Below are positions 25,221 to 35,457 of a stretch of 35,457 nt of DNA, piece by piece. A program made the translations under genes and the position numbers. The notes below the pieces were generated by a model. That model did no database searches, was not told the origin of the DNA, and saw nothing but the letters and a program-made list of their open reading frames with translations. Position 1 is the first letter of the stretch. The number at the start of each line of letters is the position of its first letter. This DNA comes from Aureimonas sp. AU12 (GTDB lineage: Bacteria; Pseudomonadota; Alphaproteobacteria; Rhizobiales; Rhizobiaceae): positions 1-35,457 of the forward strand of contig NZ_BBWH01000003.1 of NCBI RefSeq assembly GCF_001463705.1, read 5' to 3'.

Positions 25221-25660
25221 TCAGAGAAGCCAGACGGCATCGGACACGATGGTCGGAGGCAAGAGAATGAGCTGCGACGGGCGACGGGTCATCGCCGCGG
25301 GCGAGGGTTCGACGCCGGCAAGCGAAAACCCCTGCGCGCCGAAGAACTCGTAGGCGCCGAAGTCGCCCGGCAAGCTCGGGACGAGCATCCCCATGTGCCG
25401 AACGCAAAGGCCATGAACGGTTTCATCCCATGCGCTCCGCCGCCGAGGCTGGTCCAGGCATTGATGACGTCGAGGCTCTCGGGCAGGCAAAGCGCAGTCG
25501 ACACCAGTCCCAGCGACAGAAGATTGAGCGGATCCGATGGCCGAGATCGCGTCCAGTGTGCGAGCAAGGACATCAGGGACGGCCTTCATGAATCGAAAGG
25601 CGCGGAGGAGGAAGTCCAGTGCGAGTGCCGCAAGCGCGAACACGACGGGCGCCGGCGTCG
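25221..25660 (-). pseudogene. Frameshifted UPF0104 / LPG-synthase-type membrane protein
   Basis: Pieces of one membrane protein occur in more than one minus-strand frame. One holds LLSLGLVSTALCLPESLDVI, then KPFMAFAFG. The next frame holds MLVPSLPGDFGAYEFFGAQG, SQLILLPPTIVSDAVWLL and a stop at 25221. PSLPGDFGAYE matches the P-x-x-PGG-x-G-x-YE motif of the UPF0104 (YbhN, lysylphosphatidylglycerol synthase transmembrane) family near its C-terminus. At least one frameshift (near 25395) separates the pieces and the N-terminal two thirds are missing or unrecognisable. It lies opposite in direction to btuC, 120 bp away. Confidence 0.6.
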
Positions 25661-26845
25661 CCTTTGACAGGAGCCGTTTGGCTCCGCGGGATCGATCATG
25701 CCCGCCCGCGCGGAGGACCCGGCATCTTGACGGGTTCCGGCCCATCGGACAGGACGAAAGACATGCACCGATGTGAGGCAACCGTCGCCTGCGTCTAAGC
25801 GCGCGGGAAGCCGGTCAAGTGCAGCGAGCGAGCGGAGGACGGGATAGTCGGGCACGCACGGATAGACGGCTATCGCACGAGCCGCAAAGGGAACCCATGC
25901 AAGCGTCCTCAATTCTTCCACGAAATCGTGTCGGTCGGCTTCGTCATGGCGCACCCGGACAAGGAGATCGCGGCAGAAGGGAAGCGTTCTCCCGGACGCA
26001 TGTCCACCCGCGGTCTGTACGTCGTAGAGGTCGAGGCGTGACTCGTTTTGCTTCACGAACTGGGGGAAAGCTCTCGTCCCGCCAATGCCATCCTCAGCAT
26101 GGGTCGGCGACTGATCGAGCAGCCGATGCCGAGGCGCTGTTCGAACTCGGTGATCTGGTGGACGGGATCGAGATCGCCCGGTTCGTTCACGATGTCGGAC
26201 AATTCGGCGACCGCCTTGAGCATCGGATGGAAGCGGAGGCTGTCGCCAATATGTTTGCGGAGGCCTGAACGACGCAGGAGAGCCGGTGTCTGCACTGTGC
26301 CTCAGGTCCGGAACAGCGTTCGGGTGCGGATCACCGCCGGACGGAGTTCGCTTTCGGGGGAACGGTACTCCGCCTTCACCCGCAAACCGCTGGTCTCGCG
26401 GACGATCCTCCTGGCACGCGTGGCCGCGAGAAGTCGACCGCTGGCCCGCACGAAGCACGGTATGAACGTCTGTGACATCGACTGACGGTGCCCAGCATTC
26501 CCGCTCCGATCGTGGCGGACGAGCCTTAGCGCTTCGATGGGCCGTCAGCCCCGAGCATCGGCGCTGTCCTTAAAGCGCTGCGAGATGCATGGAGGTGCAC
26601 CTGGAAGACATTCGATCGCCGCGGTGGATTCACCGTCGTCGAAATTCGGCGCGAGGGTGTCAATCGACAGGTCGTGCGTACCGAACTCGTCACACCGGCA
26701 TTGCAATACTTGAGCAGAACCTCGTTGGAAGGGGCGTGGGGAACCGCGTCCAGCGGAAGGTCGTCATCCTCCTCGATAAGAGGCACCGACAGGCCGGCTT
26801 CCGCACAGAGCGTCGCCGTCACCGCGCCCCCGGCCCGGAACCTCA
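25661..26845. other. Degenerate region with unidentified remnants
   Basis: No intact gene. Protein-like minus-strand pieces include LKAVAELSDIVNEPGDLDPV (in frame 26053-26295), a 58-codon frame 26302-26478 (beginning MSQTFIPCFVRASGR) and, just past the repeat, FRAGGAVTATLCAEAGLSVP (in 26526-26873). They are in different frames and I cannot assign any to a family. The + strand frames here look like their shadows. The base use is less regular than in the core genes, consistent with decay. Confidence 0.4.
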
Positions 26846-26882
26846 TGTCAAACGGCATTCGAAAAAATTGCACGCCGAATGA
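26846..26882 (+). repeat. Short dispersed repeat, copy B
   Basis: TGTCAAACGGCATTC (26846-26860), a 7-nt spacer GAAAAAA, then TTGCACGCCGAATGA (26868-26882), identical in both 15-mers to copy A at 19953-19987 and in the same orientation. The two copies bracket about 6.9 kb that includes aztD and the btu operon. Confidence 0.75.
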
Positions 26883-27277
26883 CAGTGCCGAATCGGTGAT
26901 TGGTTGTGTCAGGGACAGTCTACAAGTTTTTCGGATCGGAGCTTCGTACGAGAGACTACATTCTCGAACGGTCGGGCTCGGCCATCAGAAGGGCCCTTCT
27001 CGCTTCGTCGCATTCGTGAGTGGCCATGTGCGTCTTCTCTAAAAGACGATCAGGCCCCACCGGCCGCACACGCGATCTACGGAACTGGAACACCGGTTCG
27101 CCTCCGAAACGCTTCAGACGAACTTTCCGCTTGCTCCCGACAAGACCGCCCCATCAATCTTCACGACACGCGTCGTGCCATCGTCTCGATGGGCAGGGCA
27201 ACCGCAGGCCTTGCGGTTCGCTGCAGACTTGACGGTCGCGTCAACATGCGGGGAGATGGGGAATGGGAGAGACGCCA
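26883..27277. other. Region before the alcohol dehydrogenase gene
   Basis: About 390 bp without a supported gene. Open frames on the + strand here end inside or next to the dehydrogenase start and show no family sequence. The promoter of the dehydrogenase gene should lie here, but no clear site is visible. Confidence 0.4.
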
Positions 27278-28303
27278 ATGAGATCGGTTCGCCTGGAGGC
27301 CATCGGCAGCCTGTCCCTGCGCGAAATGCCGAAACCCGTTCCGGGGCCCGAGGACCTGCTCGTGAAGGTCGCAGCCTGCGGCATTTGTGGCACCGATCGG
27401 CACCTCTTCCACGGAGAGTTTCCGTCGCGACCTCCCGTGACGCTCGGCCATGAATTCGCGGGCGTCGTCGAAGCGGTCGGCTCGCGGGTCGTGGGCTTCG
27501 AGCCCGGCCTGAAGGTCACGGGCGATCCGAACATCGCGTGCGGCCTCTGCCCGGAGTGTCATCGTGGGCGGATCAACCTGTGCCGCAACCTCCAGGCCAT
27601 CGGCATCCACCGGGACGGCGGCTTCGCCGATTACGTGATCGTTCCGCAGTCGCAGGCACACCAGCTGCCCGACGCCCTCGATCTCGTCCAAGGCGCGTTC
27701 TGCGAGCCGCTGGCCTGCTGCATCCACGGCATCGACATTGCAAAGATCCGGCCGGGCGACTCCGTCGTGGTTCTCGGCGGTGGCCTCATCGGCCTGCTGG
27801 TCGTCCAGCTCGCCAAGCTCGCCGGCGCGACGGATGTCATCCTCGTCACGCGCAGCGCCGAGAAGCGCGCCCTCGGCGAACGGATCGGGGCGACAGCGAG
27901 CGTCGATCCGACCGCAGGCGATCTCGAGACGCAGATCTGCGGCGAGAACGGACTGCTTCCGGGCGGCGCGGAGAAGGTGATCGAGGCCGTAGGGGTTCGG
28001 GAAACCGTCGAGCAGGCGCCTAGACTCACGCGCCGTGGCGGAACCGTCCTGATCCTCGGCGTCCTCCCCCAGGGCACGAAGGTCGAGATCGAACCGTTCG
28101 ACCTCCTGTTCCGCGAGATCCGGTTCCTCAGTTCATTCGTGAACCCGTTCACCCACCGCCGAGCCGCCGCCCTGATTGCAAGCGGCGCGATCGACGTCGC
28201 GCCCCTGATCTCTCGAAGGATCACCCTCGACGAGGCCGTGAGCGCGATTTCCGGGTCGGCTCCGCCGGGCGAAATCCGGTCGATGGTCATACCGGACCTC
28301 TGA
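27278..28303 (+). CDS. Zinc-dependent alcohol/polyol dehydrogenase (MDR family)
   Basis: A 341-aa NAD(P)-dependent dehydrogenase. Catalytic zinc ligands are in CGICGTD (34-40) and GHEF (57-60), with Glu143 in FCEPLACC. Structural zinc is held by Cys88, 91, 94 and 102 (CGLCPECHRGRINLC). The Rossmann motif is VVLGGGLIGLL (164-174). It resembles sorbitol/threonine-dehydrogenase-like members; the natural substrate is not evident. ATG 27278 follows GGGAGAG; ATG 27263 in the same frame also has a good purine run and would add five residues. It stands alone, so no operon context helps. Confidence 0.88.
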   Translation: MRSVRLEAIGSLSLREMPKPVPGPEDLLVKVAACGICGTDRHLFHGEFPSRPPVTLGHEFAGVVEAVGSRVVGFEPGLKVTGDPNIACGLCPECHRGRINLCRNLQAIGIHRDGGFADYVIVPQSQAHQLPDALDLVQGAFCEPLACCIHGIDIAKIRPGDSVVVLGGGLIGLLVVQLAKLAGATDVILVTRSAEKRALGERIGATASVDPTAGDLETQICGENGLLPGGAEKVIEAVGVRETVEQAPRLTRRGGTVLILGVLPQGTKVEIEPFDLLFREIRFLSSFVNPFTHRRAAALIASGAIDVAPLISRRITLDEAVSAISGSAPPGEIRSMVIPDL

Positions 28304-28550
28304 CGTCTCGGCGCGAGAGATGGATGCTCGGCACGATTCCATCCCTTAACTGGGCCGGATCGTCCCGGGCGATCGTGTGGCAAACAAGGACGGGTCGGAT
28401 GTCCATCGGCAGAACGGAAGAGCCACGAACCGTCGTGGCCTCGCACTGCCTGGCTTGAACCGAATACCGTTCGCACCCTCCTCGGCACCCAACAGGTTCT
28501 CTGTTCCAAGTGTTCTGGAACTGCGTGACCCGAACGTCGCGTACGTCCGT

Positions 28551-28715
28551 TCAACGCTCGTCGCCGAGCACCTTGCGTCTGGCAGCCGCCTTGCGGTTCG
28601 CGCGCTCGATCCGCTGGTCCTTGGCCTTCTCGGCGTCGAGGCGCGCCGCCCGGAGCCGGGCGGATTTTTCCTGGACCGTTTCCGCCTGGCCCGGAGGGCG
28701 CGTCTCGTCTGCCAT
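28551..28715 (-). CDS. Hypothetical 54-aa basic protein downstream of dnaE
   Basis: Not recognised. ATG 28715 has AAAGG about 7 nt before it and lies 43 bp after the dnaE stop on the same strand, so the two may share a transcript. The product is a highly charged, Ala-rich probable helix (SARLRAARLDAEKAKDQ, then RANRKAAARRKVLGDER), with no cysteine or membrane segment. Such short Lys/Arg/Ala proteins are often annotated only as hypothetical. Downstream, GTTCCA-N7-TGGAAC (28503-28521) is a dyad without a T-run. Confidence 0.55.
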   Translation of the reverse strand: MADETRPPGQAETVQEKSARLRAARLDAEKAKDQRIERANRKAAARRKVLGDER

Positions 28716-28758
28716 GGGATGCCTTTAAAAGGTTGGCCTAAGCTGCCGACGCCCGACC

Positions 28759-32232
<3,474 letters not shown>

Positions 32233-32420
32233 AACGACATCCTCGCAATTCGCATGGCCGCTGCTCGGCAAACCATGACGTCGCCCTCGGTCTTCGAGAT
32301 CGCAAGCCAACGACCCGGGCACCTTTCGACGGCAGCGAGGTCAGTGGCCCATTTCGTCCACCGGAGTCCAGCGGGAGGTTCGACCTGCGACCCTTCGCGG
32401 CGCGGCCGTCCCCACCTGTC

Positions 32421-32504
32421 TCAGACGAGTTGGACAAACAGGGCGAAGGCCATGACGAAGGCCGAGATGGCGGTGAGCGAGGCAACTTCCTTCAGGATCA
32501 ACAT
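32421..32504 (-). CDS. 27-aa SOS-type membrane peptide
   Basis: ATG 32504 is preceded by AAAAGGGAACGAC, a good ribosome site, and the frame ends at TGA 32423-32421. The peptide starts MLILKEVASLTAISAF and continues as an unbroken hydrophobic stretch ending in QLV, so almost the whole of it can span the membrane once. It has one Lys and one Glu near the N-terminus. Its promoter is overlapped by a LexA box, giving a compact SOS unit with about a 22-nt leader. Size, membrane nature and control parallel Caulobacter SidA, a LexA-controlled division inhibitor of about 29 aa; sequence homology is not claimed. dnaE follows 188 bp later on the same strand. Confidence 0.6.
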   Translation of the reverse strand: MLILKEVASLTAISAFVMAFALFVQLV

Positions 32505-32526
32505 GTCGTTCCCTTTTCGTTCCTAT

Positions 32527-32541
32527 GTTCCTTTTATGTTC
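32527..32541 (-). promoter_or_regulatory. LexA (SOS) box
   Basis: GTTC (32527-32530), 7 bp, GTTC (32538-32541), read on + ; on the gene strand GAAC-N7-GAAC. This is exactly the direct-repeat LexA site of alphaproteobacteria. It covers the -10 element of the promoter at 32533-32561, the position expected for repression. Confidence 0.8.
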
Positions 32542-32561
32542 TCCCGACATTAAACCGTCAA
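32533..32561 (-). promoter_or_regulatory. Sigma-70-type promoter of the SOS peptide gene
   Basis: On the minus strand TTGACG (32561-32556), a 17-bp spacer and CATAAA (32538-32533). Spacing is optimal. Predicted transcription start is near 32526, giving a short leader to ATG 32504. The transcript could run on into dnaE. Confidence 0.65.
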
Positions 32562-32830
32562 GACGAGAAGAACGAAACAGGTACGATTGGTTGCTGATGT
32601 GTGAAAGAAGCTCGCCATCGCCGCTCGGGACCGCATCGAACCTCGGTGTATCGAGACCGCGTGCTTCCCGGCGAGCGGCGTCACCTAATGCTGGCGGCGA
32701 CGCATCCTTGCAGCAATCACGAACCCGCCGCGGTCAACGCGGCGTTGCACGCTTTCGTCCATCGGCGTGCGAGAGGCCGGTCGGCGTAACATCGCGGGAG
32801 ACAGTCGCCGAGCCAGCGACCGCCATCGGT

Positions 32831-33523
32831 TCAGGCAACGACGTGGTCGACGATCTTGCCGTCGCGCAATGTCACCGCGCGGTCCATCCGCTTGGCGAGG
32901 TCGTGGTTGTGCGTGGCGATCAGCGCCGCGACGCCGGATTGGCGAACGAGCGCGGTCATCGCGTCGAAGACGTAGCTCGCCGTCGTCGGATCGAGATTGC
33001 CCGTCGGCTCGTCGGCCAGCAGAACATAGGGATTGTTGGCCACCGCGCGAGCAATCGCGACCCGCTGCTGCTCGCCGCCCGAGAGTTCGGACGGACGGTG
33101 TGCCGCCCGCTTGGCGAGCCGCATGTAGTCGAGCAGTTCACGCGCCCGCTCCGCCGCCACCTTGTGCGTCAGCCCGCGGATCATCTGCGGCAGCATGACG
33201 TTCTCGAGCGCCGAGAACTCAGGCAGGAGATGATGGAACTGGTAGACGAAGCCGATCGTGTTGCGGCGCATCTCCGTGCGGCCGCTGTCGTCGAGCGCGC
33301 CGCACGACGCGCCGTTGACCACGACATCGCCCCCATCCGGCTTCTCGAGTAGCCCGGCGATGTGCAGCAAGGTCGACTTGCCGGCCCCGGACGGGGCGAC
33401 CAGCGCGACCATCTCGCCGGCGGCGATCTGCATGTCGGCATGATCGAGAATGATGAGGCGGGATTTGCCCTGAACGTAGTGTCGCTCGACCTGATCGAGC
33501 CGCAGTGCCGTTGTGTCGGTCAT
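32831..33523 (-). CDS. lolD: Lipoprotein-releasing ABC transporter ATP-binding protein
   Basis: A 230-aa ABC ATPase: Walker [10 protein letters not shown] (43-51), signature [14 protein letters not shown], Walker [13 protein letters not shown], switch His in IATHNHDLA. MacB/LolD-type features are the short length and [18 protein letters not shown]. It drives release of lipoproteins from the inner membrane to LolA. It overlaps lolC by 4 bp, confirming a LolCD pair. The 300 bp after its stop, before the SOS promoter, show only a weak CGCCGCG/CGCGGCG dyad (about 32730) as a possible end. Confidence 0.93.
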   Translation of the reverse strand: MTDTTALRLDQVERHYVQGKSRLIILDHADMQIAAGEMVALVAPSGAGKSTLLHIAGLLEKPDGGDVVVNGASCGALDDSGRTEMRRNTIGFVYQFHHLLPEFSALENVMLPQMIRGLTHKVAAERARELLDYMRLAKRAAHRPSELSGGEQQRVAIARAVANNPYVLLADEPTGNLDPTTASYVFDAMTALVRQSGVAALIATHNHDLAKRMDRAVTLRDGKIVDHVVA

Positions 33524-34827
33524 TCGTATCGAAGCGCCTCGACGGGATCCAGCTTGGACGCCTGCCAGGATGGCAGGATCGTCGCGAGGAACGACAACCC
33601 GATCGCCATCAGCACGACGGTCGCGACTTCGCTGGCGTCGATCTCGGCTGGCAGCTTGCTGAGGAAATAGAACTCGGGATTGAACAGCGTCGTGCCCGAC
33701 ACCCAGGAAAAGAACTGCCGAAGATTCTCGATGTTCAGGCAGAAGAGCGTGCCGAGCGCGAAGCCCGCCAGCGTGCCGGCGATGCCGATCGAGGCGCCGG
33801 TGATGAGGAAGACGCGCATGATCGAGCCGCGCGTCGCGCCCATCGTTCGCATGATCGCGATATCACGCCCCTTGTCCTTCACCAGCATGAAGAGACCGGA
33901 GATGATGTTGAGGGCGGCGACGAGGACGATGAGCGTCAGGATGATGAACATCACGTTCCGCTCGACCTCCAGCGCCGAGAAGAAGCTCTCGTTCTGGCGC
34001 TGCCAGGTGATCGTGTAGTTCGGCCGCTCGGCGGATTGCTCGATGGCGCCCTGCATCGCCATGACCTGATCGGGATCGTTGACGAAGATCTCGATCGACT
34101 GGACTTGGTTCTCCGAATTGAAGAAGAGCTGGGCCTCCGACAGCGGCATATAGACATAGGCGGCATCGTATTCGGAGAGGCCGATCTCGAAGATCGCGAC
34201 GACCGGATAGGCCTTCACGCGCGGCGTCACGCCGAGCGGGGTCACATCTCCTTCGGGCGAGACCAGCGTGATGGAATCACCGAGCCCGATGCCGAGCTGC
34301 TCGGCCAGACGGCTGCCGATCGCGACACCCTGGCTCGTGTCGAAATTGGCGATTGTGCCTTGGCGGATGTTGTCTGCCACGGGCTTCAGCTTGGCGAGAT
34401 CGCCACCGCGCACGCCCTTCACCAGTGCGCCGGTCGAGGCCGAGTTGGCGCCGGTGGCCAGCACCTGCCCCTGCACCAGCGGCATCGTGTAGGACACGCC
34501 GGGAACGCTGGCGACCTTCGTCGCCACGGCGTCGAAATCGGTCAGCGGCCGGTCGATCGGCTGCATGATGACATGGCCGTTGACGCCGAGGATCCGCGTC
34601 AGCAACTCGGCGCGGAACCCGTTCATCACCGACATGACGATGATGAGCGCGGCGACGCCCAGCATAATGCCAAGAAACGAGAAGCCGGCGATGACGGAGA
34701 CGCCGGCATCGCGCCGGCGCGAGCGCAAATAGCGCCCCGCGATCATCCACTCGAACCGCGAGAACGGCCGCGTTGCCTTCGACGCGATTGCGCGCGGGCC
34801 AGTCTCGAGGGCGCTGATGCTCGTCAC
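33520..34827 (-). CDS. lolC: Lipoprotein-releasing ABC transporter permease
   Basis: A 435-aa inner-membrane protein of the LolC/LolE family. The N-terminus has [20 protein letters not shown] and the first helix [20 protein letters not shown]. Then comes a large periplasmic domain (about 75-280), then helices near 290-315, 340-365 and 395-415, ending [18 protein letters not shown], the classic family terminus. Alphaproteobacteria usually have one such permease acting as a homodimer in place of separate LolC and LolE. Its start overlaps the proS stop (ATGA) and its stop overlaps the lolD start, so proS-lolC-lolD is one operon. Confidence 0.93.
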   Translation of the reverse strand: MTSISALETGPRAIASKATRPFSRFEWMIAGRYLRSRRRDAGVSVIAGFSFLGIMLGVAALIIVMSVMNGFRAELLTRILGVNGHVIMQPIDRPLTDFDAVATKVASVPGVSYTMPLVQGQVLATGANSASTGALVKGVRGGDLAKLKPVADNIRQGTIANFDTSQGVAIGSRLAEQLGIGLGDSITLVSPEGDVTPLGVTPRVKAYPVVAIFEIGLSEYDAAYVYMPLSEAQLFFNSENQVQSIEIFVNDPDQVMAMQGAIEQSAERPNYTITWQRQNESFFSALEVERNVMFIILTLIVLVAALNIISGLFMLVKDKGRDIAIMRTMGATRGSIMRVFLITGASIGIAGTLAGFALGTLFCLNIENLRQFFSWVSGTTLFNPEFYFLSKLPAEIDASEVATVVLMAIGLSFLATILPSWQASKLDPVEALRYE

Positions 34828-35457
34828 GCGGCCAACCGGCGCATCACGTCGTCCGCCGCGATCGTCTCGCGCTCGCCGCCGGCGCGGTTCTTGATCTCGA
34901 CCTCGCCGGCCTTGGCGCCGCGCGGCCCGACGATGACCTGAACCGGCAGCCCAATCAGGTCCATCGAGGCGAACTTGGCGCCGGCGCGGGTGTCCTGATC
35001 GTCGTAGAGCACGTCATGCCCTGCCGCCTGCATCTCGGCATACAGTCGCTCGCACAGTGCGTCGCAATCGGCATCACCCGGCTTCATGTTGACGAGGCCG
35101 ATGTCGAACGGCGCGACACCCTTCGGCCAGATGATCCCGGCCTCGTCGTGCGACGCCTCGATGATCGCGGCGATCAGGCGGGAGGGACCGATCCCGTAGG
35201 AGCCCATGAAGACCGGCGTTTCCTTGCCGTCGGGGCCGGTCACAAATGCCTTCATCGGCTCGGAATACTTCGTGCCGAAGTGGAAGATGTGCCCGACCTC
35301 GATGCCGCGCGCCGCTACGCGCTCACCCTCGGGAACTGCGTCCCAGGCGGCGGTGTCGTGCATCTCTTCGGTGGCGGCATACGGCGTCGTCCACTGCTCG
35401 ACGATGCCGGCCAGCGATGCGGCATCGGCGAAATCGACGCCCTCGGCGGGAACCGCC
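34824..35457 (-). CDS. proS: Prolyl-tRNA synthetase, C-terminal part (cut by window edge)
   Basis: The frame continues past the right edge. The 210 visible residues include [11 protein letters not shown], then [13 protein letters not shown] and the class II motif 3 [16 protein letters not shown], followed by the anticodon-binding domain ([40 protein letters not shown]). Reading straight from motif 2-type sequence into the terminal domain fits the short bacterial ProS of alphaproteobacteria (about 440 aa), but the insertion-domain region is outside the window. It charges tRNA(Pro). First visible gene of the proS-lolC-lolD operon. Confidence 0.93.
   Translation of the reverse strand, partial: AVPAEGVDFADAASLAGIVEQWTTPYAATEEMHDTAAWDAVPEGERVAARGIEVGHIFHFGTKYSEPMKAFVTGPDGKETPVFMGSYGIGPSRLIAAIIEASHDEAGIIWPKGVAPFDIGLVNMKPGDADCDALCERLYAEMQAAGHDVLYDDQDTRAGAKFASMDLIGLPVQVIVGPRGAKAGEVEIKNRAGGERETIAADDVMRRLAA

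Noticed and set aside
28496-28515. Cluster of three GTTC words that looked like a LexA site
   Set aside because: Spacings are 3 and 5 bp (12 between the outer two), not the required 7.
28503-28521. GTTCCA-N7-TGGAAC dyad as a terminator
   Set aside because: Short stem without a T-run on either strand; could equally be an operator or chance.

Overview
The window is GC-rich DNA from an alphaproteobacterium, most likely a member of the Hyphomicrobiales (Rhizobiales), perhaps near the Aurantimonadaceae. The family assignment is inference. It rests on strong G/C preference at third codon positions, a class II (B12-dependent) ribonucleotide reductase, an alphaproteobacterial LexA site (GTTC-N7-GTTC), a rhizobial-type CysK/AlaX/SseA cluster, an AztD zinc chaperone and a cobalamin riboswitch. 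No database search was possible.

Layout. 1-6.7 kb (+): tail of a Gly-rich protein, a sulfur/cysteine cluster (cysK, AlaX tRNA-editing hydrolase, mercaptopyruvate sulfurtransferase), a GNAT acetyltransferase, a Tat-exported CpdB nucleotidase and a membrane-anchored alpha/beta hydrolase. 6.7-10.1 kb (-): threonine ammonia-lyase with a possible leader peptide, then adenine deaminase. 10.2-13.9 kb: tRNA-Leu(UAA), a 68-aa unknown protein with a terminator, wrbA, a CinA/MoaB-type protein that overlaps an LssY_C protein tail to tail, and xanthine phosphoribosyltransferase. 14.2-18.2 kb: two NrdR-like boxes 31 bp apart and then nrdJ.

18.2-20.4 kb is accessory: a TIR-domain protein with a histone-H1-like basic tail, a broken imuB start, one copy of a short repeat, and a long palindrome resembling a Zur operator. 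20.4-25.1 kb (+) holds the zinc chaperone aztD, then a cobalamin riboswitch and a btuD-btuF-btuC uptake operon. 25.2-27.2 kb is decayed DNA: a frameshifted UPF0104-type membrane protein, unidentified remnants and the second repeat copy. 27.3-28.3 kb (+) is a zinc alcohol dehydrogenase. 28.5-35.5 kb (-) is core: proS (cut by the window edge), lolC and lolD overlapping by 4 bp, then a 27-aa membrane peptide behind a LexA-overlapped promoter, dnaE, and a 54-aa basic protein.

How the parts connect. The B12 uptake operon under riboswitch control and the B12-dependent reductase make a cobalamin-deoxynucleotide theme. The most promising undescribed item is the SOS-type promoter driving a 27-residue membrane peptide next to dnaE, analogous in design to SOS-induced division inhibitors. 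Next are the TIR protein with its basic tail and the palindrome near the orphan aztD.
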